From Leishmania donovani (taxonomy: Eukaryota; Euglenozoa; Kinetoplastea; Trypanosomatida; Trypanosomatidae), in assembly GCF_000227135.1 (NCBI RefSeq), contig NC_018250.1, forward strand, positions 567,783 to 631,782: a stretch of 64,000 nt of DNA, in the 5' to 3' direction. The position numbers and the translations under genes are program-made. Below the pieces are notes generated by a model. It saw nothing but the letters and a program-made list of their open reading frames with translations, ran no database searches and was not told where the DNA came from. Shown here piece by piece: positions 45,973 to 55,916 of the stretch. Positions within the stretch are counted from its first letter, which is position 1. The number at the start of each line of letters is the position of its first letter.

Positions 45973-48900
45973 ATGCGGCTGTGTCGCCCAGCGCTTTTTT
46001 CGCCGGCTACTGCGGCTCACCCCATTCTCGGCTCCCTGCGGCGGCACCGTGGATGCGGGCTGTGTGGTGGCACGGTGCGCGCAGTGTGCTGGCGTAGTAG
46101 CACGCGTGCATCTGGCCAAGGGCGCCGTCCGCCCTCCAACAGCTCTTTCGTGGAGCCGACGCTGGCGACGTCTGTGCAGCCGGATGACGGCAGCAAAGCC
46201 TCTGCGCCCGCAATTTCTGCACCACCAGCAGCGACCTCATCGTCCATCACCGGCGATGCGTCTGCGCCTGCGAAGGGCTGCCCTTACCCCGCTGCCTCTG
46301 CTGCTGATGTGCTCCTCTCGCTGAACCACACGCAGCGTCTCCTGCGCCGGTTGCCAGTGGGTGCATCCCGCTTTCTCTTCCACTACAACGAGCTACCCTC
46401 CAACATACGTGACAAGATGCCGCTGGTAGTGCAGCAGCAGCAGCAGCATAGGGCCCGAGGGAGCTCGAAGGAACAGGGACACACCACCAACGCTGCGGCT
46501 CCAACACCGGCATCAGCGCCCGAACAGGGTGCTTTGGCGTCGGCGGAGACTCCAACTGCTGGTGACGCGCCTGGGCGTCGCTCAGGCACCGCTGACTACT
46601 CGCGGCTGCTCACTCTGGCTCAGCCTAAGCTGACCGCGTCGGAGAAGACCCTCTTAGCCCTCTTCAGAGGCGCGCAGAAGGAGCGACAACTCGTGAGGCA
46701 GCAGCGGCTCAAGGAGCGGCACGGTCGGCTCGTCATGGAGGGAGGTGGGCGGCGGTCGAGCACCACGCCAAGATTTGCACCGTCCCTCGTCACCGACCCG
46801 CTTCTCCACCTACGCGGCTTGGAGGAGCCGTGCCTGCTCATCCCCGACACGCGCGGCACTTTCGTGTCCCTCGGATTGGCAGCCGACTTGCACTCCACCA
46901 CCGACGCTCCAACTTACCCTACATCCGCGAGAGCGACTCCCGACGCAGCCATAATGGACGGCTTCCATCTTGGTCTCGCGTGCATCTCCACTGACTACCG
47001 AACCGACTATGCAAGTCTCCCCCTGTACTACGTGCTCGGTGTTCCGACGGCGCTACTCGGCCTTCTGCGGTCGAGCCCCTCGGTTGGCAAGCATGAGTTT
47101 CACGGAAGTAAAATCAGGGATGGGGTGATCGACAGCGGCGCGTGCACGTGGCGCAATCGGTGCCAGGCGCCGGTGGATCTCTCCCGGTGGCTCGTGTTTG
47201 ACATAGCCACGTCGCAGGTGCTGCTGCGGCGTCGCGGCGTGCCGCGCACAGATGAGCCACCGGTGTCCCGCTACGTATCCGCGCTGGAGGCGCAGGTCTT
47301 TCTCGCACACACGTACAGCTTTGACCCTAGGAGCGCTTACGAGGCGGCAGTTCTTCAGGCACGAGTGCCGGCTCAGCCATCAGCACCGACTGCAGGATCC
47401 CGCGCATCAGCAAGCGCGGCGGCACCGTCCACGATGAGGATGATGTCGCCGCCACTCTACACTCTCTTCTTCTTCACTGTGGCGCGAGGCCAGACGACGA
47501 CCAACTCCGGCGTCTCTCCCATTGATGCGGGGGTGCTCTACCCGACGTGCTTCTCCAGCTACATGTCGGAGGTGCCGACGACACAGCAGCTGGCAGCTGA
47601 AACGGCGGCAGCCGCACAGCGGCTTTGCTTACACCATGCCGACGCTTCTGAGCCCCTCATGTTGCTGTCGTCCGCCACGGGTTCCGGCGCTGCGGACAAC
47701 TCCTCCTTCTTTGTGTCGATGTCCGGCAAGCGGCTGCGTGCGTGTGCCGGCGCCTCTTCGTCTACATCCGCGAATCTATGGACGGCGCAGCTGCAGAGTC
47801 GGAAGCTCGGAGTCATGGGCGACCCCGCTACCGAGCCTTCCTCATCGCCTATCGCGAAGCAGGCGGCACAGATGACAAAATATAGAGCAGCGACGGAATC
47901 CTCTGCTCCCAGGGACCAGGACAGACGAGGCTTGTGTCGGCAAACCACGGCGCGCCAGGAGATGGCCGAAAGTTTTCGCATGTGGCGGGAGGCCGTGGCT
48001 GCCCGCGTGCCTTCGCCACGCCCGCGTACCTCTACCGGTGCGGCGGCAGTTGCAGAGGACAGCGACCGCTCACAGACACCACCACCCATGACGGATGGGC
48101 AGCAGCGTCTACCAGCACCATCACCTCGTCCAGTGCATCCACGGCAGATGAGCAAGCCGACAGACTCCGCGCCCTTGTCGCCTGCATCATGTGGGCAAGG
48201 AAGGGAGGAGGGCCACCGATTGCGACTGGAGGAGCAACTCGATACGGAGGGCGCAGCGCTCATGTCTGATGGCGGAGCCTTCACCCAAGAGTGGAGCACT
48301 GGCTTCCGCTTCGGTCGAGTGGCCATCGAGGTGGCAGTGCCACTGCTCTTTCCAATGCCGGCAGTGATGGCAGACGCAGCGGCGGCTCCCAGCCCTCTGT
48401 CACCAGCGCTCTGGGGGGCGCAGGCGAGCGGCGCCGATGCGGCCGTAGATGCCCCCGTACGTGTCATAGACGCACCTTTGGCGGACGCTCTGTGGAGTGC
48501 TCTCTACACACCCGCAGCCGCCACCTCGGCGTCACCACCGACTCCGTCGACGCCCTTCAGCTCACCTCCCTCGTTCTTCTCTACTACACCTGACGCCGCC
48601 GCCGCCGAGCCAGTCATGACCTCCGTCCTCCCCACGGCGGAGGAGCGCCTCATGCTTGCCCGTGAGCGGGTACTGCTACCGTTCCTGCTGCATCAGCCGC
48701 GGTGGGTGCTGCCGGGCAGCGACTCGCTTGGCGCGCTTCCTTCCTCGTCGTCAAGGGTGTCAGACACCGACGACGGTCCGCGGGCTGTCCGTGAGCGCAA
48801 CAGGCGGCCACCAGTGAATGTGTGCCCGTCCCTGTGGCGTCTTCATGAGTTGGAGCAGTTGTGCGGCTGGCGGCGCCATCGCTTGCTATTCAACGACGTC

Positions 48901-49881
48901 TTCGGCAGCTTCTCGGGCTTGCTTATCCACGATCTTTACATCATGATCGGTCGACGGGCACCGGCGATGCTGCCGGGCTCCATCTCTGCAACGACTGCAA
49001 GGGCGCGGCAGGCGGACAGGCCGCAGGCACCGCTGTCTCCACTTGTTCTGCTCAACGACGTGGCGTATGTGGAGAGGGTGCTGCTGCCGGCGATGCGCTG
49101 CTTTGCGGTCAACACGTGCACGTGGGTGGACAGCGGCCTCTGCGTATATCGATCGCCGTACGAGGTGGTGCCCACGGCGAGGCGCTACGTGGTCGAAGGC
49201 GACTTTGCCGCGAGCAAGAAGCCTAGCACTCCATCATTGTCATGTGTCGCACCCCAGCAGTGGCGCTCGCCGGCGTCGTGCGACGGTGATCCGGCCGACT
49301 CGCCCGCGGAAACCGCGGCGGAAGTCGCGCTGCACCACCGGCAGCTGTCGCTCTGGCTGCAGCAGCTGCAGCGCGTCCCACACGAGTTCCTCAGACGGTG
49401 GCTGGCGGAGTGCCACGGCCGCACGTCTTTGGACCCAGCAGTGGACGCTCGAGTGAGGATGAGGACCGGCGGGGTACCAGCAGCGTGTCTCGTGTTCTTC
49501 GTCGGCTCATGCTCCAGTGCAGCGTCGACGCTGTCGTCACGCCCCTCACGGACTCCGCACGGCGGCGACGATGACGATCTCGGAGACAGCGGCGCAGTTG
49601 CCGCTTCTGCCGAGGCAGTAGAGAAAGGCCTTGAGCGCCTTCTCTCTCTCACCCCTGATCGCATTGCTGTAGTCCCGCTGTTGGATTTCGTGGTGTGGGG
49701 CGCGCTGTGCTCCGACTTCTCCGCCGCCTCCGTGCAACACCTCACACACGCCGCGGATAGATGCCGTGCGGCGCTTGACGCCCCCGCAGATGGCTTGGCG
49801 GCGGTGAAGTACTGCGTGCGCTACCCTCGACACCTCTGCTGTAACGGCGGCCGAGGAACGACAGTGGCGCTTCTCCGCTGA
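45973..49881 (+). CDS. Large protein of unknown function, probable mitochondrial
   Basis: 1,302 residues with no recognised family. The N-terminus (MRLCRPALFSPATAAHPILG, then SLRRHRG) has no acidic residues for ~50 positions and fits a mitochondrial presequence. Conserved-looking ordered blocks alternate with disordered Ser/Ala/Pro-rich linkers. The blocks are about 105-135 (LLRRLPVGASRFLFHYNELP), about 205-250 (a charged helix), about 330-470, about 760-790, about 950-985 (LFNDVFGSFSGLLIHDLYIM) and about 1030-1085 (LLNDVAYVERVLLPAMRCFA, then CTWVDSGLCVYRSPYEVVP). A short Gln run is near 150. It has no membrane helices. The many islands suggest a multi-contact protein, perhaps associated with a large mitochondrial assembly, but that is inference. 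The open frame extends to a GTG at 45949; ATG 45973 is the start. Confidence 0.7.
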   Translation: MRLCRPALFSPATAAHPILGSLRRHRGCGLCGGTVRAVCWRSSTRASGQGRRPPSNSSFVEPTLATSVQPDDGSKASAPAISAPPAATSSSITGDASAPAKGCPYPAASAADVLLSLNHTQRLLRRLPVGASRFLFHYNELPSNIRDKMPLVVQQQQQHRARGSSKEQGHTTNAAAPTPASAPEQGALASAETPTAGDAPGRRSGTADYSRLLTLAQPKLTASEKTLLALFRGAQKERQLVRQQRLKERHGRLVMEGGGRRSSTTPRFAPSLVTDPLLHLRGLEEPCLLIPDTRGTFVSLGLAADLHSTTDAPTYPTSARATPDAAIMDGFHLGLACISTDYRTDYASLPLYYVLGVPTALLGLLRSSPSVGKHEFHGSKIRDGVIDSGACTWRNRCQAPVDLSRWLVFDIATSQVLLRRRGVPRTDEPPVSRYVSALEAQVFLAHTYSFDPRSAYEAAVLQARVPAQPSAPTAGSRASASAAAPSTMRMMSPPLYTLFFFTVARGQTTTNSGVSPIDAGVLYPTCFSSYMSEVPTTQQLAAETAAAAQRLCLHHADASEPLMLLSSATGSGAADNSSFFVSMSGKRLRACAGASSSTSANLWTAQLQSRKLGVMGDPATEPSSSPIAKQAAQMTKYRAATESSAPRDQDRRGLCRQTTARQEMAESFRMWREAVAARVPSPRPRTSTGAAAVAEDSDRSQTPPPMTDGQQRLPAPSPRPVHPRQMSKPTDSAPLSPASCGQGREEGHRLRLEEQLDTEGAALMSDGGAFTQEWSTGFRFGRVAIEVAVPLLFPMPAVMADAAAAPSPLSPALWGAQASGADAAVDAPVRVIDAPLADALWSALYTPAAATSASPPTPSTPFSSPPSFFSTTPDAAAAEPVMTSVLPTAEERLMLARERVLLPFLLHQPRWVLPGSDSLGALPSSSSRVSDTDDGPRAVRERNRRPPVNVCPSLWRLHELEQLCGWRRHRLLFNDVFGSFSGLLIHDLYIMIGRRAPAMLPGSISATTARARQADRPQAPLSPLVLLNDVAYVERVLLPAMRCFAVNTCTWVDSGLCVYRSPYEVVPTARRYVVEGDFAASKKPSTPSLSCVAPQQWRSPASCDGDPADSPAETAAEVALHHRQLSLWLQQLQRVPHEFLRRWLAECHGRTSLDPAVDARVRMRTGGVPAACLVFFVGSCSSAASTLSSRPSRTPHGGDDDDLGDSGAVAASAEAVEKGLERLLSLTPDRIAVVPLLDFVVWGALCSDFSAASVQHLTHAADRCRAALDAPADGLAAVKYCVRYPRHLCCNGGRGTTVALLR

Positions 49882-52160
49882 GCGGCATGACTGCTGTGAC
49901 GTTGACGTGTGTGTGGATGACTTTGAGTGTTCACATTTTCAGAACGGCATAACAAAGAACATCAGCTAACAGGGGATTCACGGAGATGCTTCGGCGCACC
50001 ACCTTCGCGGGCTTCTCAGATTGCCACACGCTTGTGCATTGGAGAGTCCACGTCTGCAAGCACCCTCATACTATTGCCTTGCACACTCTGCCCACGACTT
50101 GTCTTCCGTATGTCTACGCTGCGACTCCTCTGTCACCCCGGGAAGGTGGGGGAGGGGGAGGGGGCATCGCCCGCCTTCCTCGTGCTGCGGGTCATTTTTG
50201 CTGTCCTGCACGCGCACCGGCAGAGGCGCATACGTAGCGACAGGAGCCTCTCTTTTCTGCGCATCCTCCCTCCACTGCGTCTCTCGCTCCTGATGGACCT
50301 CTCTCCTTGTACAATGACTGCACCGCACAAGATCTCTTGCGCGCGCACAGACACACACATCAACGCCTCTAAGACGACGACTGGATCCGCAAAGCATCGG
50401 CTAGTGTCACTCTTCTCTGCTGTCTTTTTTTTTTCCAGATTGGAGCACTTGCACCTCCTTCTCGAGCGTCTCCGCTTGCTTCTCGTGTATTCCCCGCTTG
50501 CCGTGCTGCAAACCGTAAACAGCGCGCCAGTGGCGGAGAGGACTCCGTTGTGCAAACAAAAAAAACAAGAAAAACGGAGAAGGTGGGCAAGAGCAACGCC
50601 ACAAGACAACGGTGTTGGTGGTTGTGGTTGTGTTGGAAGCGATTGTGTGTGAGGCGCAGGCGACCCATCGCCTCTCCTCTTGTTATTCGCGCTCGCTCGC
50701 ACACGTGCGCTTCACCTGCACACAGCCGTACTCAACTCGCCGTTTCATCCCTCCTGGCTCCCATCTTGAGACTTTTTGCGTCCACCCCCTCACCTTCTGT
50801 GGCGTCCAGGCACTGCAACGCCTATCTACCCGCAGAACGACAAAGCAAGTAGGCGCATACGGCTACGAATTTCCCACCACTCCCAGACAACAAATACCCA
50901 CACAAACACAAAGGCGGCCCTGTAACATACGTGCATAATAAAATCATCACAACCCCCTCCCCTCCCTCCGTGTATCTCTCCCCTCCCCTCCCCTCTCACC
51001 GCCCCAATTCACGAACGCTTTCTGTGACACTTTTCTTTTGGCTCTATTTCTCTGTCTTTTCCATCTTTTCTCTGTTTGTGTTTCTCTGGTGGACCCCCGC
51101 CTCCTTTCCTCCCTCCTCACCTTCGTTTGGCGAACTCTGGCTCGCTCCTACCTTCCCCTTCTCTCATCTCACCACCACCACTACCGCACACACACACACG
51201 CGCGCTCCTCGGGCATTTCAGTACGTACGCGTGCACAGCGGAGTCGGCTGCTCGTCACGTGCACATCTGCCCGCCCCTCCTTCGTTCTTTCCCTTCATTC
51301 CTTCCTTGGAGGGAGCGGTGCAAGTGTCTTGCGCTTTCTGCGGAACCTATCGAGCCGTTTTCAGAGGGGTGCCCCGTCGAGCCTAACGAGAACGCAGGGG
51401 TCTGCCCGCACAGGCCCGCACATTCACATCTGAACTCAGTGGGTGAGACGCGAAGGGGAAGAGAGAAGGGAAGAGAAAGAGAAGACACCCCTTCGAATCC
51501 GTCGACGGCATCCTTTCTCGTCGTCGTTGTTTCTCGCGCTCTCGCGCTCTCGTGCCCTACCCACACGCCGCAGTGCAACCGTTCTGCTCCCTCTCTGGCT
51601 CTCGACACCTCTGCGAACCCGCTTTGCCCGAAGCCGAAGGAGCGGAAAGGGACAGCGGGCGTCCATCGCCGTTGGCAGTCCGCCGCCCCCCTTCCTCGCC
51701 CTCCACTCGCCTCGCAGTGCGTCTTTGCTTTGCGCTCTTCTGTGCCGTTTCGTTGGAGTAAAGGACCCCACTCCCCCCGCCCGCCCCCTCCGATACCAAA
51801 AAACAAAAAAGAGGTGTTTGGGACACCGTTGGCGCGCGTTCTCGTGTGTGCGCTGCCGTGTGATTGCCACCGCCTCATACACTTACGTCTGCTCCCCCCC
51901 CTTCCCCACACCTCTGCCGCCGCCTCCTTTTCACACCTCGAAACCTTTTCGTTTTTGTATATGCGATTCCTGTAACTTATATATTTCGTTGTTGTGGCGT
52001 CTTCTCTGTGTGCGTATGTGTGTGTGTGCCTCGTCTTCATTTTCGCTTTGGTTCTCTCACTTCACTCATTCACTTTCTGTTCGTTGCTGCCGTTGCTGGT
52101 GTTGCTGCTGCTGTCTTTCTCCTCCGCCCCTTCATTTGTTTCCTTTCCTTCGTTCTTTCG

Positions 52161-52199
<39 letters not shown>

Positions 52200-53650
52200 T
52201 GGGTGCGCGTGTGGGCACCAGTGCACATCTGTTCTCTATCGCCAGCGCCCCCGTAAGCCTACCTCTCTCTTTTTCTTTCTCTGCCATTTTGGTCCACTCA
52301 GACGCGCGGCCACTGCGGCAGCCACACGAGCTCGACCTTGACTATAATTCTCTTTGACACCAATCTTCCAGCGACGATACAACACATCGACGGACGGAGG
52401 TGGCGTGCTTCTTCGCTTGTGTGCCTTTGTTGCTTCCACTTGTGCCTTTCTATTTGTTCTCTCTTGCGTATTTGGGCGGTTATCGTGGCTGCCTTCCCCT
52501 GTGCCCTCTATTACGACCCTCCTGCCTGCCTGCCCCCTTCTTCTTTTCAACGTTGGTGCTGGCTTTACCCCCACAGGTTATGTGCTTTGGGGGAGGGGGG
52601 CACCTCGTATTATTGGGCCATTCCGCTGTGCTTTTTTTTTTGCTCTTGTGGGCGTCGTGCGCGTCACAGCACGCGTGGTGCGGGCACTCTCTCCTTTCTC
52701 TCTTGCGCGCGCATATCTGCATCATCTGCGCCACAACGATAGCCTCCCCACACCTCCTTCCCTTTTGTCACCTTTACAGCGGCCTCACCTTTTACTTGCT
52801 CAGTGTCACTTTCTTTTTCCTTTTCTGTCTTCACGCTGTTAGTGCTATTGTTGTGTGTGTGTGCGCCACCCCTTCCATTCCTGCCTCGACCCCTCCCCCC
52901 TCGCACCACCGCACCACCATCTTTCCTCGCGTGTCTGTCTGTCTGCCTCATTTCCTACCCCACTACCGCTGCCGCTTTTCCTTTGCTTCTCTTTTCCTTT
53001 TTTTTTTCATTTCACTTTGTGATCGCGTCAGCCGGTGCTCATCTGCCGCTGCCGCGCCTCTCCACTCCTTTCGCTCTCTTGGCGTCATCGTCCCTGACCC
53101 CACAATCGTCGGCAACCAGAGCCTAGAGAAGCATCCCCCCTCCTCCTCCCCCGAAAGCCCTCGTCACTCAAGAGAGCGAAGTGCGGTGTGCGCGCAGCTG
53201 CTTGTACATCTCAGCAGACACCTCGATTCGTCCCGCCCCCCGAGGCGCACACACGTACAAAGCCGCGTGTCTCATTGTGCATGGGCTAGGCTGCACGGCT
53301 GTGACCAGTACACGATTCTCATCAGCGCCGTCATCTCTGTCGACTTCGACGGAACTGCACATCCGCCGTGCTCGGCGCTACAGAGGATCACAGCGGTGGT
53401 ACTGCCACGCGCGGAGTGTGACCAAAGAGGACGCACGACGACGACATACGCAAAAACGGCTGCGCCCAGTGGGGCACTGCTATCGCCTTGAGTTTCCACA
53501 TCGACGGACTCGTTCTCTGACAGCGCCTCAACCACCACAGCAGAGTTTGGAGGCGGGCCCTTATCCATCTGCCGCCGTTTCGTACACTGCCGGCGTGGTA
53601 GGGCATACCTTTCGGATTCTCAGCGGCACGAGAGCCGATTCGAGGCACCA
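49882..53650. other. Long intergenic region, 3.8 kb
   Basis: Unusually long gene-free stretch, strongly Py-rich from about 50930 to 53100, with a 36-nt GT microsatellite at 52162-52197. Frames of 240-360 codons are hydrophobic translations of T/C-rich simple sequence with no recognisable domain. A T11 run with AG at 53030-53031 is one possible splice acceptor for the next gene. Confidence 0.6.
52162..52197. repeat. GT dinucleotide microsatellite
   Basis: About 18 uninterrupted GT units, one of the longest in the window. Confidence 0.95.
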
Positions 53651-55720
53651 ATGCACGAAGCAATACTAAGTCTTCACAGCTCGCCAGAGAGCCTCTTGTC
53701 GGCTGATCGGAGATTCTGCTCCACCGAGGATAGAAGCGTACGCCGCAGCACCCCGAAGGCGTTGCAACCGCCTCCGCCGTCTCGCTTACCGAGGCGGGCA
53801 ACCTCGTCACCACTCACATCGCCGTCGACCACGGTGGCGATAGAAAGCGCCAGCAGAGCAGCAGGGCACCGCGGCGCACCGCAAGACCCCACTTTCTGTT
53901 CCATCGCTGCCATAAACATACAGACGCAAGAAGCACTCGTCACGTCGCACCTGCGCACGCCAGATCCGCGCGATAGTAGTACCCTCGATCACAGCCAGAG
54001 CCGGAGCGTAGACCTGCCGCCCAAGCAGCGGGGCAGCTTGCGGAAGCGGAGCGGCGGGGTCGGTATGACCTCAGAGGCCTCCTTTCGGTGCTTTCGCACC
54101 GGGCCGGGCGCCATGTTAGCTGAGGCGGCCGGCATCGCCCGCAGCGCCATTGCGTCAGATGAGGGGGACCGCAGCAATGCGAGCGGACCCGGGGGCCCGA
54201 GCAGCAGAAACGGCACCCCGCTGATCATCGACTACTCCTCTAGTCCTCTCACGCTGGCGGTCAACAGTGCGAACGCGAACAAAACCATCAAAAACACAAG
54301 CAGCGCTACGAGCGTGGACAGCGTTTCGATCAGCAAGCCTGCACGTCTCAGCTTGACTCGACCGACGCCGCTTGCCGAAGCGGCACCCGTTTCAGCGACT
54401 TTGAACGCCACACAGTCGAAGACGTCGTCAAGTTCTTCAGTGGCGCAGCCAGAGGTTGTGACCACGCCGCTATCCCTGATGCGCCAAGCCCCGCTAAAGT
54501 CGCCTAGCGGAGTGTCGCGCCACCGCAGTGGCCGCTCCCGGCAGGATTCATATGCGTCTCTTTCCGTAGCGTCCACCATCTCCGTGGAGGACCCGAGTCA
54601 CCCGCACCGCAGCCGCCGCGAGAGCTCCGCGTGCTCGTCTTGCACGGACACAGGAGTGAGCGGCTTTCCCAGGCCGGCGTTCAATCGCCGCGTGCACTTC
54701 TTGTTAGATGATCCTGCCAGAGATGGTCTCTCAGTTGCTGATGGCCTGACGGCGTCTCTGCGGTGCAGCGATGATGCCAGAGCGCGGCTTCCGCTTTGCC
54801 CATCAACCTCTTCGATTGTGCCGCCGCCGCCTGATGCCGATCAAAGGCCGGCGATCTCCGCGAACAGCAGCAGCAACAGCAAGTCCGCCCTGAGCGCGTC
54901 ATCTGAGTCTCCCCATGGGCAGCTGCAGCTCGGCCCCTCCCTCGGTGGGGCGGCGACGCGCCCGGCGTCGTCTTCGCTGTCACTCGACCGGTCGGCGACA
55001 CCGGTTGCTCAAAGCGGCGGCGCCTCGCTGTTCTCGCTGCACCTCAACAAGAAAGAGGGACGCATCGAGGCGACGCCAGCCTTCGCCCCGGCCAAAAGCC
55101 CGGGCAGCAGTGACATGAGGACCACCGAGGTTGGTGGTGTGTGCTTCCATTCTGCTCTCTCCGCGACGACGGCGTCTGCGACGGGTATCGCTTCCTCGTG
55201 GAGCAGTACCTCGGGAACCCACGCTACTGCAACCTACCAGCCGGGCCAACCCCTGCCCAAGCCGGCGCTGAAGCAGGTCTCTCGATATAGCGAAGGCTGG
55301 AGCGCCGCCGACAGTCGCACGGGCTCGAAACTCGTGAACGAAGGCAGCGATCGATGGTTGTGGTGGCGGTCTAACGCCACGGCGGTTGCTGGCACGACGG
55401 CAGCGGGGTCCCCTGGGCCGGCGTCCTTGACGAGTGTGGTGGGCCGGCGCTTCACCAGCTACTTGCAAGGAGCGCTTATTTCTCGGCAGCGGCATCGCGT
55501 GCGCGCCGCTGAGGAGGCGTCCGCAACATCAGGGAGAGCTGCGTTCGCCGGAGGAGTTGCCGCGAGGTCGCCAACGAAGCCCTCTTCCGTGCTAACTGCG
55601 GGCAGTCGGGGCAGAAGGGCCGAGCTACTAGTGAGGCTGTGGCTTGTGAAGTGGTCACTGGTGGGTATGGTGGCGCTCGCGTCGTTCTTCTTTATCTTGA
55701 TTGAGCTCGTCGCGGAGTGA
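53651..55720 (+). CDS. Disordered tail-anchored membrane protein of unknown function
   Basis: 689 residues. Nearly all of it is Ser/Thr/Pro/Ala-rich, with few hydrophobic segments, and likely disordered. Islands with more order include about 345-365 (PRPAFNRRVHFLLDDPARDG) and about 540-620. A single hydrophobic helix ends the protein (about 663-686, WLVKWSLVGMVALASFFFIL) and is followed by only a few residues. That is the pattern of a tail-anchored protein inserted after translation into the ER, mitochondrial outer membrane or another membrane. RxxS-type sites (RRESS, RSGRSRQDS) suggest phosphorylation. No family was recognised. Gene status is supported by the long frame and coding-like composition. 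Confidence 0.6.
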   Translation: MHEAILSLHSSPESLLSADRRFCSTEDRSVRRSTPKALQPPPPSRLPRRATSSPLTSPSTTVAIESASRAAGHRGAPQDPTFCSIAAINIQTQEALVTSHLRTPDPRDSSTLDHSQSRSVDLPPKQRGSLRKRSGGVGMTSEASFRCFRTGPGAMLAEAAGIARSAIASDEGDRSNASGPGGPSSRNGTPLIIDYSSSPLTLAVNSANANKTIKNTSSATSVDSVSISKPARLSLTRPTPLAEAAPVSATLNATQSKTSSSSSVAQPEVVTTPLSLMRQAPLKSPSGVSRHRSGRSRQDSYASLSVASTISVEDPSHPHRSRRESSACSSCTDTGVSGFPRPAFNRRVHFLLDDPARDGLSVADGLTASLRCSDDARARLPLCPSTSSIVPPPPDADQRPAISANSSSNSKSALSASSESPHGQLQLGPSLGGAATRPASSSLSLDRSATPVAQSGGASLFSLHLNKKEGRIEATPAFAPAKSPGSSDMRTTEVGGVCFHSALSATTASATGIASSWSSTSGTHATATYQPGQPLPKPALKQVSRYSEGWSAADSRTGSKLVNEGSDRWLWWRSNATAVAGTTAAGSPGPASLTSVVGRRFTSYLQGALISRQRHRVRAAEEASATSGRAAFAGGVAARSPTKPSSVLTAGSRGRRAELLVRLWLVKWSLVGMVALASFFFILIELVAE

Positions 55721-55878
55721 CTTCTTCCTCACTTGAAGGGTCGAATGGAGTGGGGACGAGGAATGCCGGTGCTGTCAGGATCTGTACCGCGGCGGCGAGG
55801 CGGTTGTTGTGGTGGGGTGCGGCCACGAAGCGAGCGTCATTTTGTCAGCTTCTTCACCTCCCCTTCAGCTTTTAGCTC

Positions 55879-55880
<2 letters not shown>

Positions 55881-55913
<33 letters not shown>
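55881..55913. repeat. GT dinucleotide microsatellite
   Basis: About 16 uninterrupted GT units, ~160 nt after the preceding stop codon. Confidence 0.95.

Positions 55914-55916
<3 letters not shown>

Noticed and set aside
49927..50652. 241-codon + frame after the 46-kb gene
   Set aside because: Mixed composition with no recognisable domain and overlapping frames on both strands.
51076..51975. 299-codon + frame in the 49.9-53.6 kb block
   Set aside because: Pyrimidine-biased simple sequence with overlapping frames of similar length in other phases.
52400..53491. 363-codon hydrophobic + frame
   Set aside because: Translation of a T/C-rich tract gives Leu/Phe/Ser/Pro runs that mimic membrane helices; composition and lack of conserved motifs argue against a gene.
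52162..55913. GT microsatellites as a functional control element
   Set aside because: Dinucleotide repeats are common in trypanosomatid spacers; nothing here ties them to a specific function, so they are listed only as repeats.
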